This document shows positions 8,049 to 16,385 of a stretch of DNA of 37,317 nt, one piece after another. Under the pieces are notes generated by a model, which saw only the letters and a program-made list of their open reading frames with translations, did not search any database and had not been told where the DNA came from. The stretch's first letter is position 1; every line of letters starts with the position of its first letter. The DNA is from Moraxella bovis (GTDB taxonomy: Bacteria; Pseudomonadota; Gammaproteobacteria; Pseudomonadales; Moraxellaceae). Where the stretch lies: contig NZ_MUXV01000024.1 in assembly GCF_002014975.1 (NCBI RefSeq), positions 26,090 to 63,406 on the forward strand, written 5' to 3'. The position numbers and the translations under genes are program-made.

Positions 8049-9082
8049 TCATGAACTCTTTCTCAAATCCGCATCATTCTTATTGCTTTTGCCGATATTG
8101 CAAATATGGCAAAGTGTTTGGTAGTTTTCATAAGTATCCGTCCCGCCAATCGAGCGTGGAATAATGTGGTCAATATGCAAAATCACATCATCATGAACCG
8201 TGCGACCACACGAAACGCATTTCCAATTATCTCTTTGAAAAACCCGCCAACGAATAGAAGGCATAACTTTAAAATGTTGTTCTGCATTTTGAATTAAAAC
8301 AGTCTGATTGATAATTGGTTTTTGACAACTTGTTTGTATGGTATTATCTGTCAGTAGCCATTGATTGAGTTTTTCCAATAAATCATTAAAACGAATTTTA
8401 TTGCCCTTAGCAATTTGTATATAACTGTCATAAATGAGGTAAAATATAAAAAATTTCTAATAAGTGTATATATTGTATTTTCTTGAATGGGATAATGAAT
8501 ATTTTGACCAATAAAACTCATATCAATAATATCATTATTTTTTACAAAGGACAAATGTTCGGGTATGGTTAATAAAGGATTTTGATTATCAATATAATCC
8601 AGTTGCATACCTGACAACAACAATAAAGAAGTGATTTTTTCTTGATGATTGAAATGAAATTTTAGTAATTTATCAAAAGAGTTTTTATTAAGATTTTTTA
8701 ACCAACCGTTTTCTAATAATAATTGAATGCCATTTTCCGTTGCAATAAATCCCAAACGAAATGGTAAAACCATAATAGATTTGCTATTTTTATTAGCAAA
8801 CCCATTCCATTTATCTGCACGCTGTCCGCCAATGCCAGCAAACACCTGCATATAATCAATATCAAAATCATTCATTCTTTGATTGCGAAAGTTTGGATAT
8901 TTGTTAATGATTGAATCTTGAAAGACATCAATATCATAAACTTCATTGATTTTGGTAGTACAATGTTGAATAAGAGCTTGTAATCTTGGTAATAAGGAAT
9001 TTTTTAAGGCGTTGGCTTTTAAAAATAAATCATCAACCAAAAATAAATTGGCATCATCATTATTAAAATTAAATATTTTCAA
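8049..9082 (-). pseudogene. HNH endonuclease gene interrupted by a -1 frameshift
   Basis: Two overlapping minus-strand frames appear to be one gene of about 344 codons. The upstream frame (9082-8351, TTG start) encodes an unrecognised N-terminal region with FAGIGGQRADKWNGF and LPFRLGFIATENG. The downstream frame (8049-8378) encodes a textbook HNH domain: CVSCGR, LHIDHIIPRS, GGTDTYENYQTLCHICN, KSN. Between them, reading on from RNF into the second frame gives sensible protein (FYLIYDSYIQIAKGNKIRF, then LLEKLNQWL), so one base is missing. The likely site is the six-T run (A at 8448-8453 on the plus strand). It could be a true mutation, a sequencing error or a slippage site. If intact it would be a nuclease, possibly part of a defence or mobile system; there is no methylase beside it. 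Confidence 0.75.
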
Positions 9083-9133
9083 TATCGGTTAAAATCATAT
9101 AAAATCACCAATCATTTTAATTAAATTTTACTT

Positions 9134-9595
9134 TTATTTGTTGGTTGGTTTGACCAGCCGATTTAACCCATTGGCAAAGGCTTGTTTGTCCTTATCGCCA
9201 TAGGGTTTTTGTCCGCCCATATCGGTAGGGTCTAAGACACCAGTGCCACGCAAGGATTCCATAAAATCACGCACGTTTAATTTGGGTTTGATGTTATTGG
9301 GGGTAAGCTCTTCGCCTTGTGATGTCAAAACTTTTGCTCCTTTGGTCAGCACTTTATCGGCAAGGGGAATATCTGATGTAATCACCAAATCACCCACGCC
9401 CACATTATCTACAATAAAATTATCCGCCATATCAAAACCTTGACTGACCACCACCGACTTTAAATAAGGTGATGGCGGTAATTTGACATAAGCATTTGCC
9501 ACAAAAATCGCCTGCACCTGTGTGCGACCCGCGGTTTTGATAATCAGCTCTTTGGCGATGGTGGGAATGGCGTCTGCGTCTATGTAAATAATCAT
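9134..9595 (-). CDS. DUF188/UPF0178 (YaiI/YqxD) family protein
   Basis: A 153-residue protein with the family hallmarks MIIYIDADAIPTIAKE at the N-terminus, then VVSQGFDMADNFIVDNV, GDLVITSDIPLADKVL and the C-terminal RGTGVLDPTDMGGQKPYGDKDKQAFANGL. The fold is PIN/NYN-related with conserved acidic residues (D6, D8, and the aspartates in FDMADNFI and SDIPLAD), suggesting a nuclease-like site, but no activity is firmly established. Its ATG overlaps the stop of the upstream Fic gene in an ATGA arrangement, and GGGGA inside the Fic gene serves as ribosome-binding site, so the two are cotranscribed. Confidence 0.93.
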   Translation of the reverse strand: MIIYIDADAIPTIAKELIIKTAGRTQVQAIFVANAYVKLPPSPYLKSVVVSQGFDMADNFIVDNVGVGDLVITSDIPLADKVLTKGAKVLTSQGEELTPNNIKPKLNVRDFMESLRGTGVLDPTDMGGQKPYGDKDKQAFANGLNRLVKPTNK

Positions 9596-10320
9596 ACTAT
9601 CCCCAACTTTTGATAAACCCCAAACCCCTCCATCATACAGTCGTGAATTAGGGTCAAAAATTTATGGCGGTTGCCTGTGGTTGCCCAGTCATCAATCGCC
9701 TCATAATAGGCAAGGCGTTTGTCCACTGTGATAACACAAGGCGGGTAGCCGTGTTTGATAAGTTCAAGATTTAACAAAAGCCGAGCAGTCCGCCCATTGC
9801 CATCAATAAAGGGGTGAATAATCACAAAATCCGTATGGAGCTGGCACGCCTTTTCTATAGGGTGTAAATTTGTCTTGGTCTCATACCACGCCATAAGCCC
9901 GCCCATTCGTTCATTTAACAAAAAATGCTCAGGCGGTGTGTGGCTTGCCCCTGTGATGATGACATTGGCACACCGATACCGCCCTGCATTGTCTGGGTCA
10001 ATGTTTTTTAGTACCAAGCCGTGTAGGTTTTTGATGTGCCATTCGCTTAGGGGTTCATTTTTATCACAAAGTTCATAGACATAATCAATCGCCTCTTTGT
10101 GATTAATCGCCTCAAAATGCTCACGCAATGCCTTACCGCCCACCGTAATGCCTTCTAGCACGACTTTGGTTTCAAGCAAAGTCAGCGTATTGCCCTCAAT
10201 GGCATTGCTGTGGTAAGTCCAGCGAATTGTCAAATCTTCTGCCAAACTTTTGACCAAATGAGATGGCAAGGGGCGGTTATTATCAAGGGCGGATTTTAGG
10301 CGGTCAATGTCGGTAAACAT
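9592..10320 (-). CDS. Fic family protein (class II, self-inhibited AMPylase type)
   Basis: A 242-residue Fic/DOC protein. The catalytic loop HPFIDGNGRTAR begins at H169 and keeps every canonical residue (H169, F171, D173, N175, G176, R177). An N-terminal inhibitory helix carries the S-x-x-x-E-G-N motif (SNAIEGN, 38-44), whose glutamate E42 normally blocks ATP in the active site. This marks it as a class II enzyme that regulates itself and needs no separate antitoxin. Fic enzymes transfer AMP from ATP to a Ser, Thr or Tyr of a target protein; the target here is unknown. A TPPEHF segment near 128-133 probably forms the flap region. It overlaps the DUF188 gene by four bases. Confidence 0.94.
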   Translation of the reverse strand: MFTDIDRLKSALDNNRPLPSHLVKSLAEDLTIRWTYHSNAIEGNTLTLLETKVVLEGITVGGKALREHFEAINHKEAIDYVYELCDKNEPLSEWHIKNLHGLVLKNIDPDNAGRYRCANVIITGASHTPPEHFLLNERMGGLMAWYETKTNLHPIEKACQLHTDFVIIHPFIDGNGRTARLLLNLELIKHGYPPCVITVDKRLAYYEAIDDWATTGNRHKFLTLIHDCMMEGFGVYQKLGIV

Positions 10321-10326
10321 ATCATC

Positions 10327-10518
10327 TCATGATTTTAAATTTTTAAAAAACTCTCTTAAACTTTTGTTTAAAAATTTGGTAGTATCTATAAAATTGAGAG
10401 TAAACATTATTGCAATTGAGACAAAAAGAAGTTTATTTACCATTTCAGAAAAATGCTGACCAAAATTAACCAAAATTAAAAATAAAATAAGACCAATCCA
10501 AAATGGATATCGTTGCAT
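10327..10518 (-). CDS. Small two-helix membrane protein
   Basis: A 63-residue protein with two hydrophobic stretches (FWIGLILFLILVNFG and LLFVSIAIMFTLNFI) and a basic C-terminus (KFLNKSLREFFKNLKS). Support for it being real is an excellent ribosome-binding site, GGAGGG five bases before the ATG. No family is recognised. It lies just upstream of the Fic gene (six-base gap) and downstream of purK, so it may be the first gene of the Fic-DUF188 unit. Confidence 0.55.
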   Translation of the reverse strand: MQRYPFWIGLILFLILVNFGQHFSEMVNKLLFVSIAIMFTLNFIDTTKFLNKSLREFFKNLKS

Positions 10519-10579
10519 TATTACCCTCCAATTGGTCTATCAATAAAATCAATAAACCAATTATTTTCAATAATGTAAA

Positions 10580-11740
10580 TCACATTCCAAGCTTATTCGG
10601 CAACAGCCCCACCACCTTTTCCACCGTCTCGGTAAGTTTCTCGCTGTCGGTTGGCATTATGGTAATGTGGGCGATTTTGCGTCCGTGTCGTTCTTCTTTG
10701 TCATAGCCGTGATAATGCACGCCGTCAAGGGTAAGCACTTCGCTGATATTGGGATATTCGCCAATAACATTGAGCATTACAGACGGCCCCGCAATGCTGG
10801 TATCGCCCAAGGGCAAACCTGCCACCGCCCGCATATGGTTTTCAAATTGGCTACACACCGCCCCCTCAATGCTCCAATGCCCAGAATTATGTACACGGGG
10901 AGCGATTTCGTTGGCAATCAGCCCTTTGTCCGTAACAAACAATTCTAAGGTCAAAACACCGACATAATTTAAATGTTCCAAGAGTTTTTTGATATTACTT
11001 TGGGCTTGTTCGGTCAAATTCTCTACATTGGGGGCAGGGGCTTCTGTTTTGGCAAGAATGCCATTGTGATGGACATTTTCCACCAAAGGATAATAGCGGA
11101 TTTCGCCTTGCTTTGAGCGAACGGCGATGATGGAAACTTCACGGCTAAAATTGATAAACCCTTCGGCAATTAAGGGGGTAGTTTCACACGCCTTGCCCAG
11201 CTCGTCCCAAGCGGTTTTGATGTCGGTTTCACTTCTAATGACAAATTGCCCTTTGCCGTCATAACCACCCCGAGTGGTTTTTAACACAAGGGGCAAGCCT
11301 AATTTGTCGCACGCATTTTGTAATTCATCAAACGAATTGACCGCCAAAAATGGCACGGTGTCAATGGCGAGCGTATTAAACAAATTCTTTTCATTTAAGC
11401 GGTCTTGGGCGATAAATAGGGCGTGAGCAGGCGGAAACAGTCCGACCGTTTGCTCCAAAACTTTGGCACTGTTTAAGGGCGTATTTTCAAATTCTAAGGT
11501 ATAAGTGTCGCAGGCTTTGGCAAATTCATCAAACTGCTGACTGCTATACACCTTACCCAAAAGGCGAGCAGGACAGTTGGGAGCGTCTTCTAGGAACACA
11601 CAGCGAATGCCAAGTGGCAAGGCACTTTGGGCAAGCATTAAGCCTAGTTGCCCACCGCCTAGAATGCCGATGGTTTTGACGGGGTGTTTGGAGTGATTGA
11701 CGCTATAAAAATTGGCGATGGAGATGGGGGTGTTTGGCAT
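10580..11740 (-). CDS. purK: N5-carboxyaminoimidazole ribonucleotide synthase
   Basis: PurK uses ATP and bicarbonate to convert AIR to N5-CAIR in de novo purine synthesis, feeding PurE. The 386-residue ATP-grasp protein starts with TIGILGGGQLGLMLAQSA (nucleotide-fold N-domain), continues with VLKTTRGGYDGKGQFVI (ATP-grasp lid) and the metal-binding EIAPRVHNSGHW near residue 280-295, then the C-terminal B-domain. The start at 11740 is chosen because GAGAA lies six bases upstream and homology-like sequence begins soon after; an upstream in-frame start at 11830 would add 30 poor residues. It lies 136 bases after purE, and a short palindromic repeat sits in that gap. Confidence 0.95.
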   Translation of the reverse strand: MPNTPISIANFYSVNHSKHPVKTIGILGGGQLGLMLAQSALPLGIRCVFLEDAPNCPARLLGKVYSSQQFDEFAKACDTYTLEFENTPLNSAKVLEQTVGLFPPAHALFIAQDRLNEKNLFNTLAIDTVPFLAVNSFDELQNACDKLGLPLVLKTTRGGYDGKGQFVIRSETDIKTAWDELGKACETTPLIAEGFINFSREVSIIAVRSKQGEIRYYPLVENVHHNGILAKTEAPAPNVENLTEQAQSNIKKLLEHLNYVGVLTLELFVTDKGLIANEIAPRVHNSGHWSIEGAVCSQFENHMRAVAGLPLGDTSIAGPSVMLNVIGEYPNISEVLTLDGVHYHGYDKEERHGRKIAHITIMPTDSEKLTETVEKVVGLLPNKLGM

Positions 11741-11801
11741 AGGGGTTCTCAATTTGGTTTTTGGTGTTTTAGAGTTAATACAGAATAAGGGCGGTTTGTA
11801 A

Positions 11802-11818
11802 GGTGCGTACCACGCACC
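11802..11818. repeat. Short palindromic repeat (copy 1)
   Basis: GGTGCGT-ACC-ACGCACC, a seven-bp perfect stem with a three-base loop, in the purE-purK gap. A related, less perfect copy with similar flanks (TTTGTAAGG before, ACCA after) lies at 16315-16331. Confidence 0.6.
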
Positions 11819-11876
11819 ATTAAAGTCCAAATCCCAAAAGGTGCATCATACACACCTGACGGTTTCTTTGACGAAT

Positions 11877-12419
11877 TTAACCAATAATCCCCGGAACAGG
11901 ATTATCCAAAATACTTTGTGTTTGTTTGGCACGAAATTCAGAGACTTTTTGCCCTAATTTGTCATCAGAAATGGCAAGCATTTGCACCGCCAAAAGCCCT
12001 GCATTGTACGCCCCTGCCGTACCGATGGCAAGCGTTCCCACCGCCACGCCTTTGGGCATTTGTACGATGGACAAAAGACTGTCCCAACCGCTTAACATGC
12101 TTGATTTGACAGGCACGCCAAGCACAGGCAAATCTGTCTGGCTGGCACACATTCCCGGCAGGTGAGCCGCCCCGCCTGCCCCTGCGATGATGACGGACAA
12201 GCCACGAGATTTGGCGGTTTTGGCATAATCAAAGAGTTTGTCAGGCGTGCGGTGGGCAGAGACCACTTCGCATTCAAAGGGGACGCCAAAATCCGCCAAA
12301 ATCTGTGCCGTCTCACACATGGTCGCCCAATCGGACTGACTGCCCATGATGATACCGACTTTTGGGGTGCCGTCTGGCGATGAAATGGGGGCAGGGTTTG
12401 GGGCGTGGGCGTTTGACAT
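11877..12419 (-). CDS. purE: N5-carboxyaminoimidazole ribonucleotide mutase
   Basis: PurE class I converts N5-CAIR to CAIR, using the product of PurK. The 180-residue protein carries [14 protein letters not shown] (phosphate loop), SAHRTPDKL with the catalytic histidine, [17 protein letters not shown] and LPVLGVPV, all strictly family-typical. The N-terminus has a 19-residue Pro-rich extension before the core, and the C-terminus reaches the normal length. The purE-purK pair is a standard operon. A good promoter and an AAGGAT ribosome-binding site precede it. Confidence 0.97.
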   Translation of the reverse strand: MSNAHAPNPAPISSPDGTPKVGIIMGSQSDWATMCETAQILADFGVPFECEVVSAHRTPDKLFDYAKTAKSRGLSVIIAGAGGAAHLPGMCASQTDLPVLGVPVKSSMLSGWDSLLSIVQMPKGVAVGTLAIGTAGAYNAGLLAVQMLAISDDKLGQKVSEFRAKQTQSILDNPVPGIIG

Positions 12420-12456
12420 GATAATCCTTAAAATGGCTAAAATGGTTGAAAAAAGT

Positions 12457-12485
12457 ATTATAGCAAATATTGGGGCGAATGCTAA
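12457..12485 (-). promoter_or_regulatory. purE-purK promoter
   Basis: On the minus strand TTAGCA (12485-12480), 17 bases, then TATAAT (12462-12457) preceded by TGC, an extended -10. It is 37 bases before the purE start. No obvious PurR-like palindrome is seen. Confidence 0.55.
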
Positions 12486-12610
12486 GGGTGTGGGGAAATT
12501 TAATCTTTAAAAAATTTGGTATGGTTAATCTAAATAAAATTGTTAAAGTAAATTATAGATTTTGGGGTGAATAAATCATTATTGTATGTCTGTATTCTAA
12601 AATAAACCCA

Positions 12611-12634
12611 TTAAAATTATTAGGATAATTTTAA
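12611..12634. repeat. AT-only perfect hairpin between purE and the phosphoesterase gene
   Basis: TTAAAATTAT (12611-12620) is the exact inverse complement of ATAATTTTAA (12625-12634), with loop TAGG. It lies downstream of the phosphoesterase stop. There is no T-run, so a terminator role is uncertain. Confidence 0.4.
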
Positions 12635-12653
12635 ACAAAATTCCCCAGATCAT

Positions 12654-13577
12654 TTACCCCACAAATTGCACAAAATTATCATCATCTAATATCGGATTAT
12701 TGGTATCAAATTGATAAGCGGTTAAATGACCACCCCTGCCTGCCGAATAATCAATACACACGACTTTATCGGATAAAATCGTGGGCTTACCATGTAACCA
12801 ATAATGCCCGATAAATATTGGTTTGTTGGTTGTAACGCTAAATGCCAATAATTCATCAGACAAATCATTAAGATAAATCTCAGGCAAATCATTGGCAAAT
12901 AGCGTTTTGTCAATGGATTTATTTTGCCAATCGTCTATCCACCATTTGACACGATCATTTGTGCGGACAATGCCTGTTTTGTCGGTCATGGTTAAGCCAG
13001 TCGGCAGGGGGCTTTCTATGCCTTTTAATAAATGTTTTATGGCATAATAAGGCTTGGTGTTTCTTTTGCCTGTGAGCTGTAAGGCATTGGGGGTTAGTTT
13101 ATTATTATGAAGTAGGGGTGTTAATATCTGTATGCTATATTTGTCATAGCAGGCGTGAATGCAAATGAAGTCGTCTAATTCTATCCATAATGGCAATTCA
13201 TAAAACCGCTGTATCCAATATCTATGCAACTCGCTATCAAATCCTACTTCATCAATAAAGGCTTTGTGCTGAAAGTTATTATTGTCGGTATGCGGACGTA
13301 GATATTTGCCATTGTCATTTTGGGTAGCGTAGCATATGGCATTGTATTCGTGATTGCCCATGACGGCAAGAGCCTCATTATTATCAATCATATCAAAAAC
13401 GATTTGGAGTGTGGCTAATTGCTGATTACCCCTATCAATAAAATCACCCATAAAAATCGCTTGATGACCGTGCGGGGCGATATAACTTGTGCCATTATGA
13501 GTATAGCCCAATTTATCAAGCAATCCTGTTAATTTGTCGGCGTGTCCGTGAATGTCGCCAATGATGTCGTAAATCAT
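12654..13577 (-). CDS. Calcineurin-like metallophosphoesterase (ApaH/PrpE-like)
   Basis: A 307-residue soluble phosphoesterase. Metal-binding motifs appear in order: GDIHGH at 7-12, GDFIDRG near 44-50, GNHEY near 74-78, then a histidine in ICIHACYD and GHYW near residue 260. This is the phosphoprotein-phosphatase-like layout of diadenosine tetraphosphatases and PrpE proteins. The substrate cannot be assigned; nucleotide polyphosphates or phosphoproteins are both possible. The insert between GNHEY and the later histidines is long. It is monocistronic by position. Confidence 0.88.
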   Translation of the reverse strand: MIYDIIGDIHGHADKLTGLLDKLGYTHNGTSYIAPHGHQAIFMGDFIDRGNQQLATLQIVFDMIDNNEALAVMGNHEYNAICYATQNDNGKYLRPHTDNNNFQHKAFIDEVGFDSELHRYWIQRFYELPLWIELDDFICIHACYDKYSIQILTPLLHNNKLTPNALQLTGKRNTKPYYAIKHLLKGIESPLPTGLTMTDKTGIVRTNDRVKWWIDDWQNKSIDKTLFANDLPEIYLNDLSDELLAFSVTTNKPIFIGHYWLHGKPTILSDKVVCIDYSAGRGGHLTAYQFDTNNPILDDDNFVQFVG

Positions 13578-13714
13578 AAATTTGCCCTACACCAAAATTT
13601 TGCAAAAGTTAAAAACCAATTTTTAAACCCACCGATGATTATAACAAAAATTTTTGGCAAATTTGCCACCAAAAACCGCCAAATTTGTTACAATAAATAT
13701 TTTTGGAAAATGCC

Positions 13715-14173
13715 GTGTCCGATTTACGCCCTAACTTTTGGCAAAATTATCCCCTATCCGCCTTAACCGATGACGAATGGGAAGCCTTGTGCGATGGCTG
13801 TGGGGTGTGTTGTTTGGTCAAATACCTAGACGATGATGACGTGCGACAGACTGAATATACAGACGTGGCGTGCAAACTCCTTGACACTGCCACAGGGCAT
13901 TGCTCGGATTATCCCAACCGCAAACGCTTTGTGCCTGACTGCATTCGCCTAACGGTGGATATGCTCCCAAATATGATGTGGTTACCCCGTCATTGCGCCT
14001 ACAAGCGCCTACATCTAGGGCAGGGCTTACCGCATTGGCATTATTTGAAGGCAGGGCAAGACAGGCACAATAAAGAGATGAAAAAGTTAAGTGTGGCGGG
14101 GCGATGTCATTCGGAGCTAAACTTTCGTGATGACGAGATAGAAGAGCGGGTGATAAGATGGGTGAAGATTTAA
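13715..14173 (+). CDS. YcgN/UPF0260 family cysteine-cluster protein
   Basis: A protein of about 152 residues with the UPF0260 pattern: FWQNYPLSALTDDEWEALCDGCGVCCLVKYLDD, then CKLLDTATGHCSDYPNRKRFVPDC and LPRHCAYKRLHLGQGLPHWHYL. The regularly spaced cysteines (CDGCGVCC, C, C, C, C) suggest an iron-sulfur or zinc site; the function is unknown. GTG at 13715 is preferred as start because GGAAAA lies just before it and the protein then begins MSDLRPNFW; a TTG at 13703 is possible. It ends in a tail-to-tail overlap with the next gene. Confidence 0.9.
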   Translation: MSDLRPNFWQNYPLSALTDDEWEALCDGCGVCCLVKYLDDDDVRQTEYTDVACKLLDTATGHCSDYPNRKRFVPDCIRLTVDMLPNMMWLPRHCAYKRLHLGQGLPHWHYLKAGQDRHNKEMKKLSVAGRCHSELNFRDDEIEERVIRWVKI

Positions 14174-15240
14174 TCCCCTTTGGTAAATTTCCCACCATGA
14201 CAAACTTTATTAATTTCATCAAAGGAAATTCGTATCATTCCCAAAGTATCTATAATATTGACTTTACCATCTGAATTGATATTGGTTTGATTTTCTTGGC
14301 ATTCTATTTCAAGGGGTTTTTGGTTAAAATTGGTTTGCCATTTGCCACCTTGTAATTTAAATTCTACGGGATGCAATTGACCTATAAATGGCGATAAAAA
14401 TAACATCACACTAAATATAAATGCCGTTGTTATGGGCACAAATAAAACAAGAGATACCGCCCCTTGCCATTCTTTATTTTCATTATACACATAATAAAGC
14501 CCCATAATGCCAACCAATACCGCCACGCCCATAAAAATAGATGACATATTGCCAAAATCTAGGGTAATAAATTTATCAAAATAAAATAACACCCCCATTA
14601 TGATAAATAAGAAAAATGACGAGTAAGCCAAATACCCCGAACGCTTGCCAAGTTCTTGTAATTGTGGCATATTGTCTTTGATATAAGTTTGATTGTCAAT
14701 GGCGGTGGGTGTATGTCCATATTTAGCAAAAACTGTCAAGAGTTCATCAAAATTATCAATTTCCCACATATGATGGCTAATCATAAACTTTTGGCTGATT
14801 TTGCCAAAGCGTTCTTTTTTGCTGGCGTGAATGATTAGGGTTTTATTAAAGTCTTTTAAATAAGGGTCACCTTTTGATAGCAATTTGCCCGTCATTTCTT
14901 GGATTAAATTTTCGGCGTAGTCTATCCTATCAATGTCTTTTAATAAAATGGGCGTGGAATTGGGTAGTTTATTTAAAAAATTGCTGTTGGTTCTAATGCC
15001 TTTATCGTCAATGATTAAGGCAATGCCATACATTTTGGGTTTAAAATACGCACGCACCAAAAAATAAAACACAAGCCCAATACTTGTAGCAATGATAAAA
15101 TTTTGCCAATAAGAAAGAGCATTGTCTTTTAGAAAAAAAGTCAGCACAAAAGTTGGCACAATGTACAAAATGGGCATGGAGAGTACCATCAGATAGCCTT
15201 GTGCTTGTTTGGGGCGGATTGGGTAGTGTTTGGCACGCAT
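14170..15240 (-). CDS. Uncharacterised multi-pass membrane protein
   Basis: A 356-residue protein. Two N-terminal hydrophobic helices (LSMPILYIVPTFVLTFFL; FIIATSIGLVFYFLVRAYF) are followed by a soluble region (about 75-195) resembling a bacterial PH-like module (IALIIDDKGIRTNSNFLN, ILLKDIDRIDYAENL). Three or more further helices (SSFFLFIIMGVLFYF; SIFMGVAVLVGIMGLYYVY; LVLFVPITTAFIFSVMLFL) come next, then a short extracytoplasmic-looking tail. AAGGATT six bases before the start is a good ribosome-binding site. It is similar in architecture, not obviously in sequence, to the 166-residue protein at 22457. The PH-like reading is inference. Confidence 0.65.
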   Translation of the reverse strand: MRAKHYPIRPKQAQGYLMVLSMPILYIVPTFVLTFFLKDNALSYWQNFIIATSIGLVFYFLVRAYFKPKMYGIALIIDDKGIRTNSNFLNKLPNSTPILLKDIDRIDYAENLIQEMTGKLLSKGDPYLKDFNKTLIIHASKKERFGKISQKFMISHHMWEIDNFDELLTVFAKYGHTPTAIDNQTYIKDNMPQLQELGKRSGYLAYSSFFLFIIMGVLFYFDKFITLDFGNMSSIFMGVAVLVGIMGLYYVYNENKEWQGAVSLVLFVPITTAFIFSVMLFLSPFIGQLHPVEFKLQGGKWQTNFNQKPLEIECQENQTNINSDGKVNIIDTLGMIRISFDEINKVCHGGKFTKGD

Positions 15241-15325
15241 TTTTTAATCCTTAAAAATGGGATAATGAAGCATTATGGATATTTTTATTTTGAAAGTCAA
15301 GGACTTAAAATTTTACAAAAAATGA

Positions 15326-15354
15326 TTGAATATTCACCCAAAATCCGCTAAATT
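15326..15354 (+). promoter_or_regulatory. Promoter for the CorC/YbeX-type gene
   Basis: TTGAAT (15326-15331), 17 bases, TAAATT (15349-15354), 39 bases before the start codon. Confidence 0.5.
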
Positions 15355-15392
15355 AAGCACATATTTTTAAACAACAAAGGAAAGTATTTCCC

Positions 15393-16256
15393 ATGTCTGA
15401 TGACCACAGTTGGCGACGTGGCTTAAAACGCTGGCTCTCCACCGCCCCCGAAACCCGTGATGACCTGCTTAACCTTGTCCAAGACTCTCGGCGGTTCTTG
15501 GATTCGGACATGGTCGATATGCTTGAGGGCGTGCTTGATTTGCCTGCCATGGCGGTCAAGGAAATTATGACCCCACGCCCTGATGTGAGAGCCATTACCA
15601 GTAGTGATGACATTGAGACGGTGCTTGCCACCATTTTTGAGTCCAATCATTCTCGCTATCCTGTCATCGATGAGGCGGACGACAATGCGGTCATGGGCAT
15701 TTTGCTGGTCAAAGACCTAATTCCTTATCTTGCCCAAAAATCGGCAGGGCAAAACCCTCCATTTTTGCTCAAAGACCTAGTACGAAAGCCCCTATACATC
15801 TCGGAGACGGCACGCTCGGATACCCTGCTACGCTCACTGCAACGGGCTCAGGTGCATATGGCGGTCGTGGTTGATGAGTTCGGTTCGGTGTCGGGCGTGG
15901 CGACGTTGGAGGATTTGTTAGAGGAGATTGTTGGCGACATCGTTGATGAGCATGATGACATCGATGAGGACAGCACTATTAACAATATCATCACCCACCC
16001 CGAAAAAGACGGCGTGTGGCTCGTGCAAGCGTCCACACTCATCGGCGACTGCAACGAGGTGCTGGGGACGAGCTTTGATGATACGGATGTGGATACCATG
16101 GGCGGTCTGGTCATGCAGGCGTTGGGGGCGGTGAGCAACTTAGAGGGGCAGAGCGTGTCTATCAATGACTGGCAAATCACGGTGGTGGACGTAGAAGGGC
16201 GGTATATTCATCTGTTGGAATTAACCTTAGTGCCACAATTAAATGATGAAAATTAA
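15393..16256 (+). CDS. CorC/YbeX-type CBS-domain protein
   Basis: A 287-residue cytoplasmic protein of the HlyC/CorC group. After a short helical lead (residues 1-45) come tandem CBS domains (VKEIMTPRPDVRAI near 55-68; SRYPVIDEADDNAVMGILLVKDL; then VHMAVVVDEFGSVSGVATLEDLLEEIVGDI). The transporter-associated CorC_HlyC domain follows (about 205-285: GVWLVQASTLIGDCNEVLG, DTMGGLV, WQITVVDVEGRYIHLL). There is no membrane DUF21 domain, so it matches the short YbeX type, which has been connected with magnesium/cobalt homeostasis and ribosome metabolism. AAAGGAAA upstream gives the ribosome-binding site. A terminator follows at once. Confidence 0.92.
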   Translation: MSDDHSWRRGLKRWLSTAPETRDDLLNLVQDSRRFLDSDMVDMLEGVLDLPAMAVKEIMTPRPDVRAITSSDDIETVLATIFESNHSRYPVIDEADDNAVMGILLVKDLIPYLAQKSAGQNPPFLLKDLVRKPLYISETARSDTLLRSLQRAQVHMAVVVDEFGSVSGVATLEDLLEEIVGDIVDEHDDIDEDSTINNIITHPEKDGVWLVQASTLIGDCNEVLGTSFDDTDVDTMGGLVMQALGAVSNLEGQSVSINDWQITVVDVEGRYIHLLELTLVPQLNDEN

Positions 16257-16266
16257 GAAAAGTTAA

Positions 16267-16290
16267 AAAGGGCGAGCAATCGCTCTTTTT
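16267..16290 (+). terminator. Rho-independent terminator after the CBS-domain gene
   Basis: AAAGGGCGA (16267-16275) pairs with TCGCTCTTT (16280-16288) through one G-U wobble, with a GCAA tetraloop and a T-run. It lies ten bases after the stop codon. Confidence 0.8.
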
Positions 16291-16314
16291 GTTGGGGAAT
16301 GTGTGGTTTTGTAA

Positions 16315-16331
16315 GGCGTGTACCGCACACC
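16315..16331. repeat. Short palindromic repeat (copy 2, degenerate)
   Basis: GGCGTGT-ACC-GCACACC, with flanks resembling the copy at 11802-11818 (TTTGTAAGG before it). The arms have one mismatch and a G-T pair. Confidence 0.4.
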
Positions 16332-16385
16332 AATATATTTTGATTTTAAAAGATGAGTATTGCACATTCCCCTTTTCTTTCAATC

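Noticed and set aside
13663..13694. TTGCCA...TACAAT promoter for the YcgN-type gene
   Set aside because: Spacer of 20 bases is too long to be convincing.
13542..13766. 74-residue plus-strand open frame across the phosphoesterase start
   Set aside because: Overlaps two better-supported genes and has no recognisable domain.
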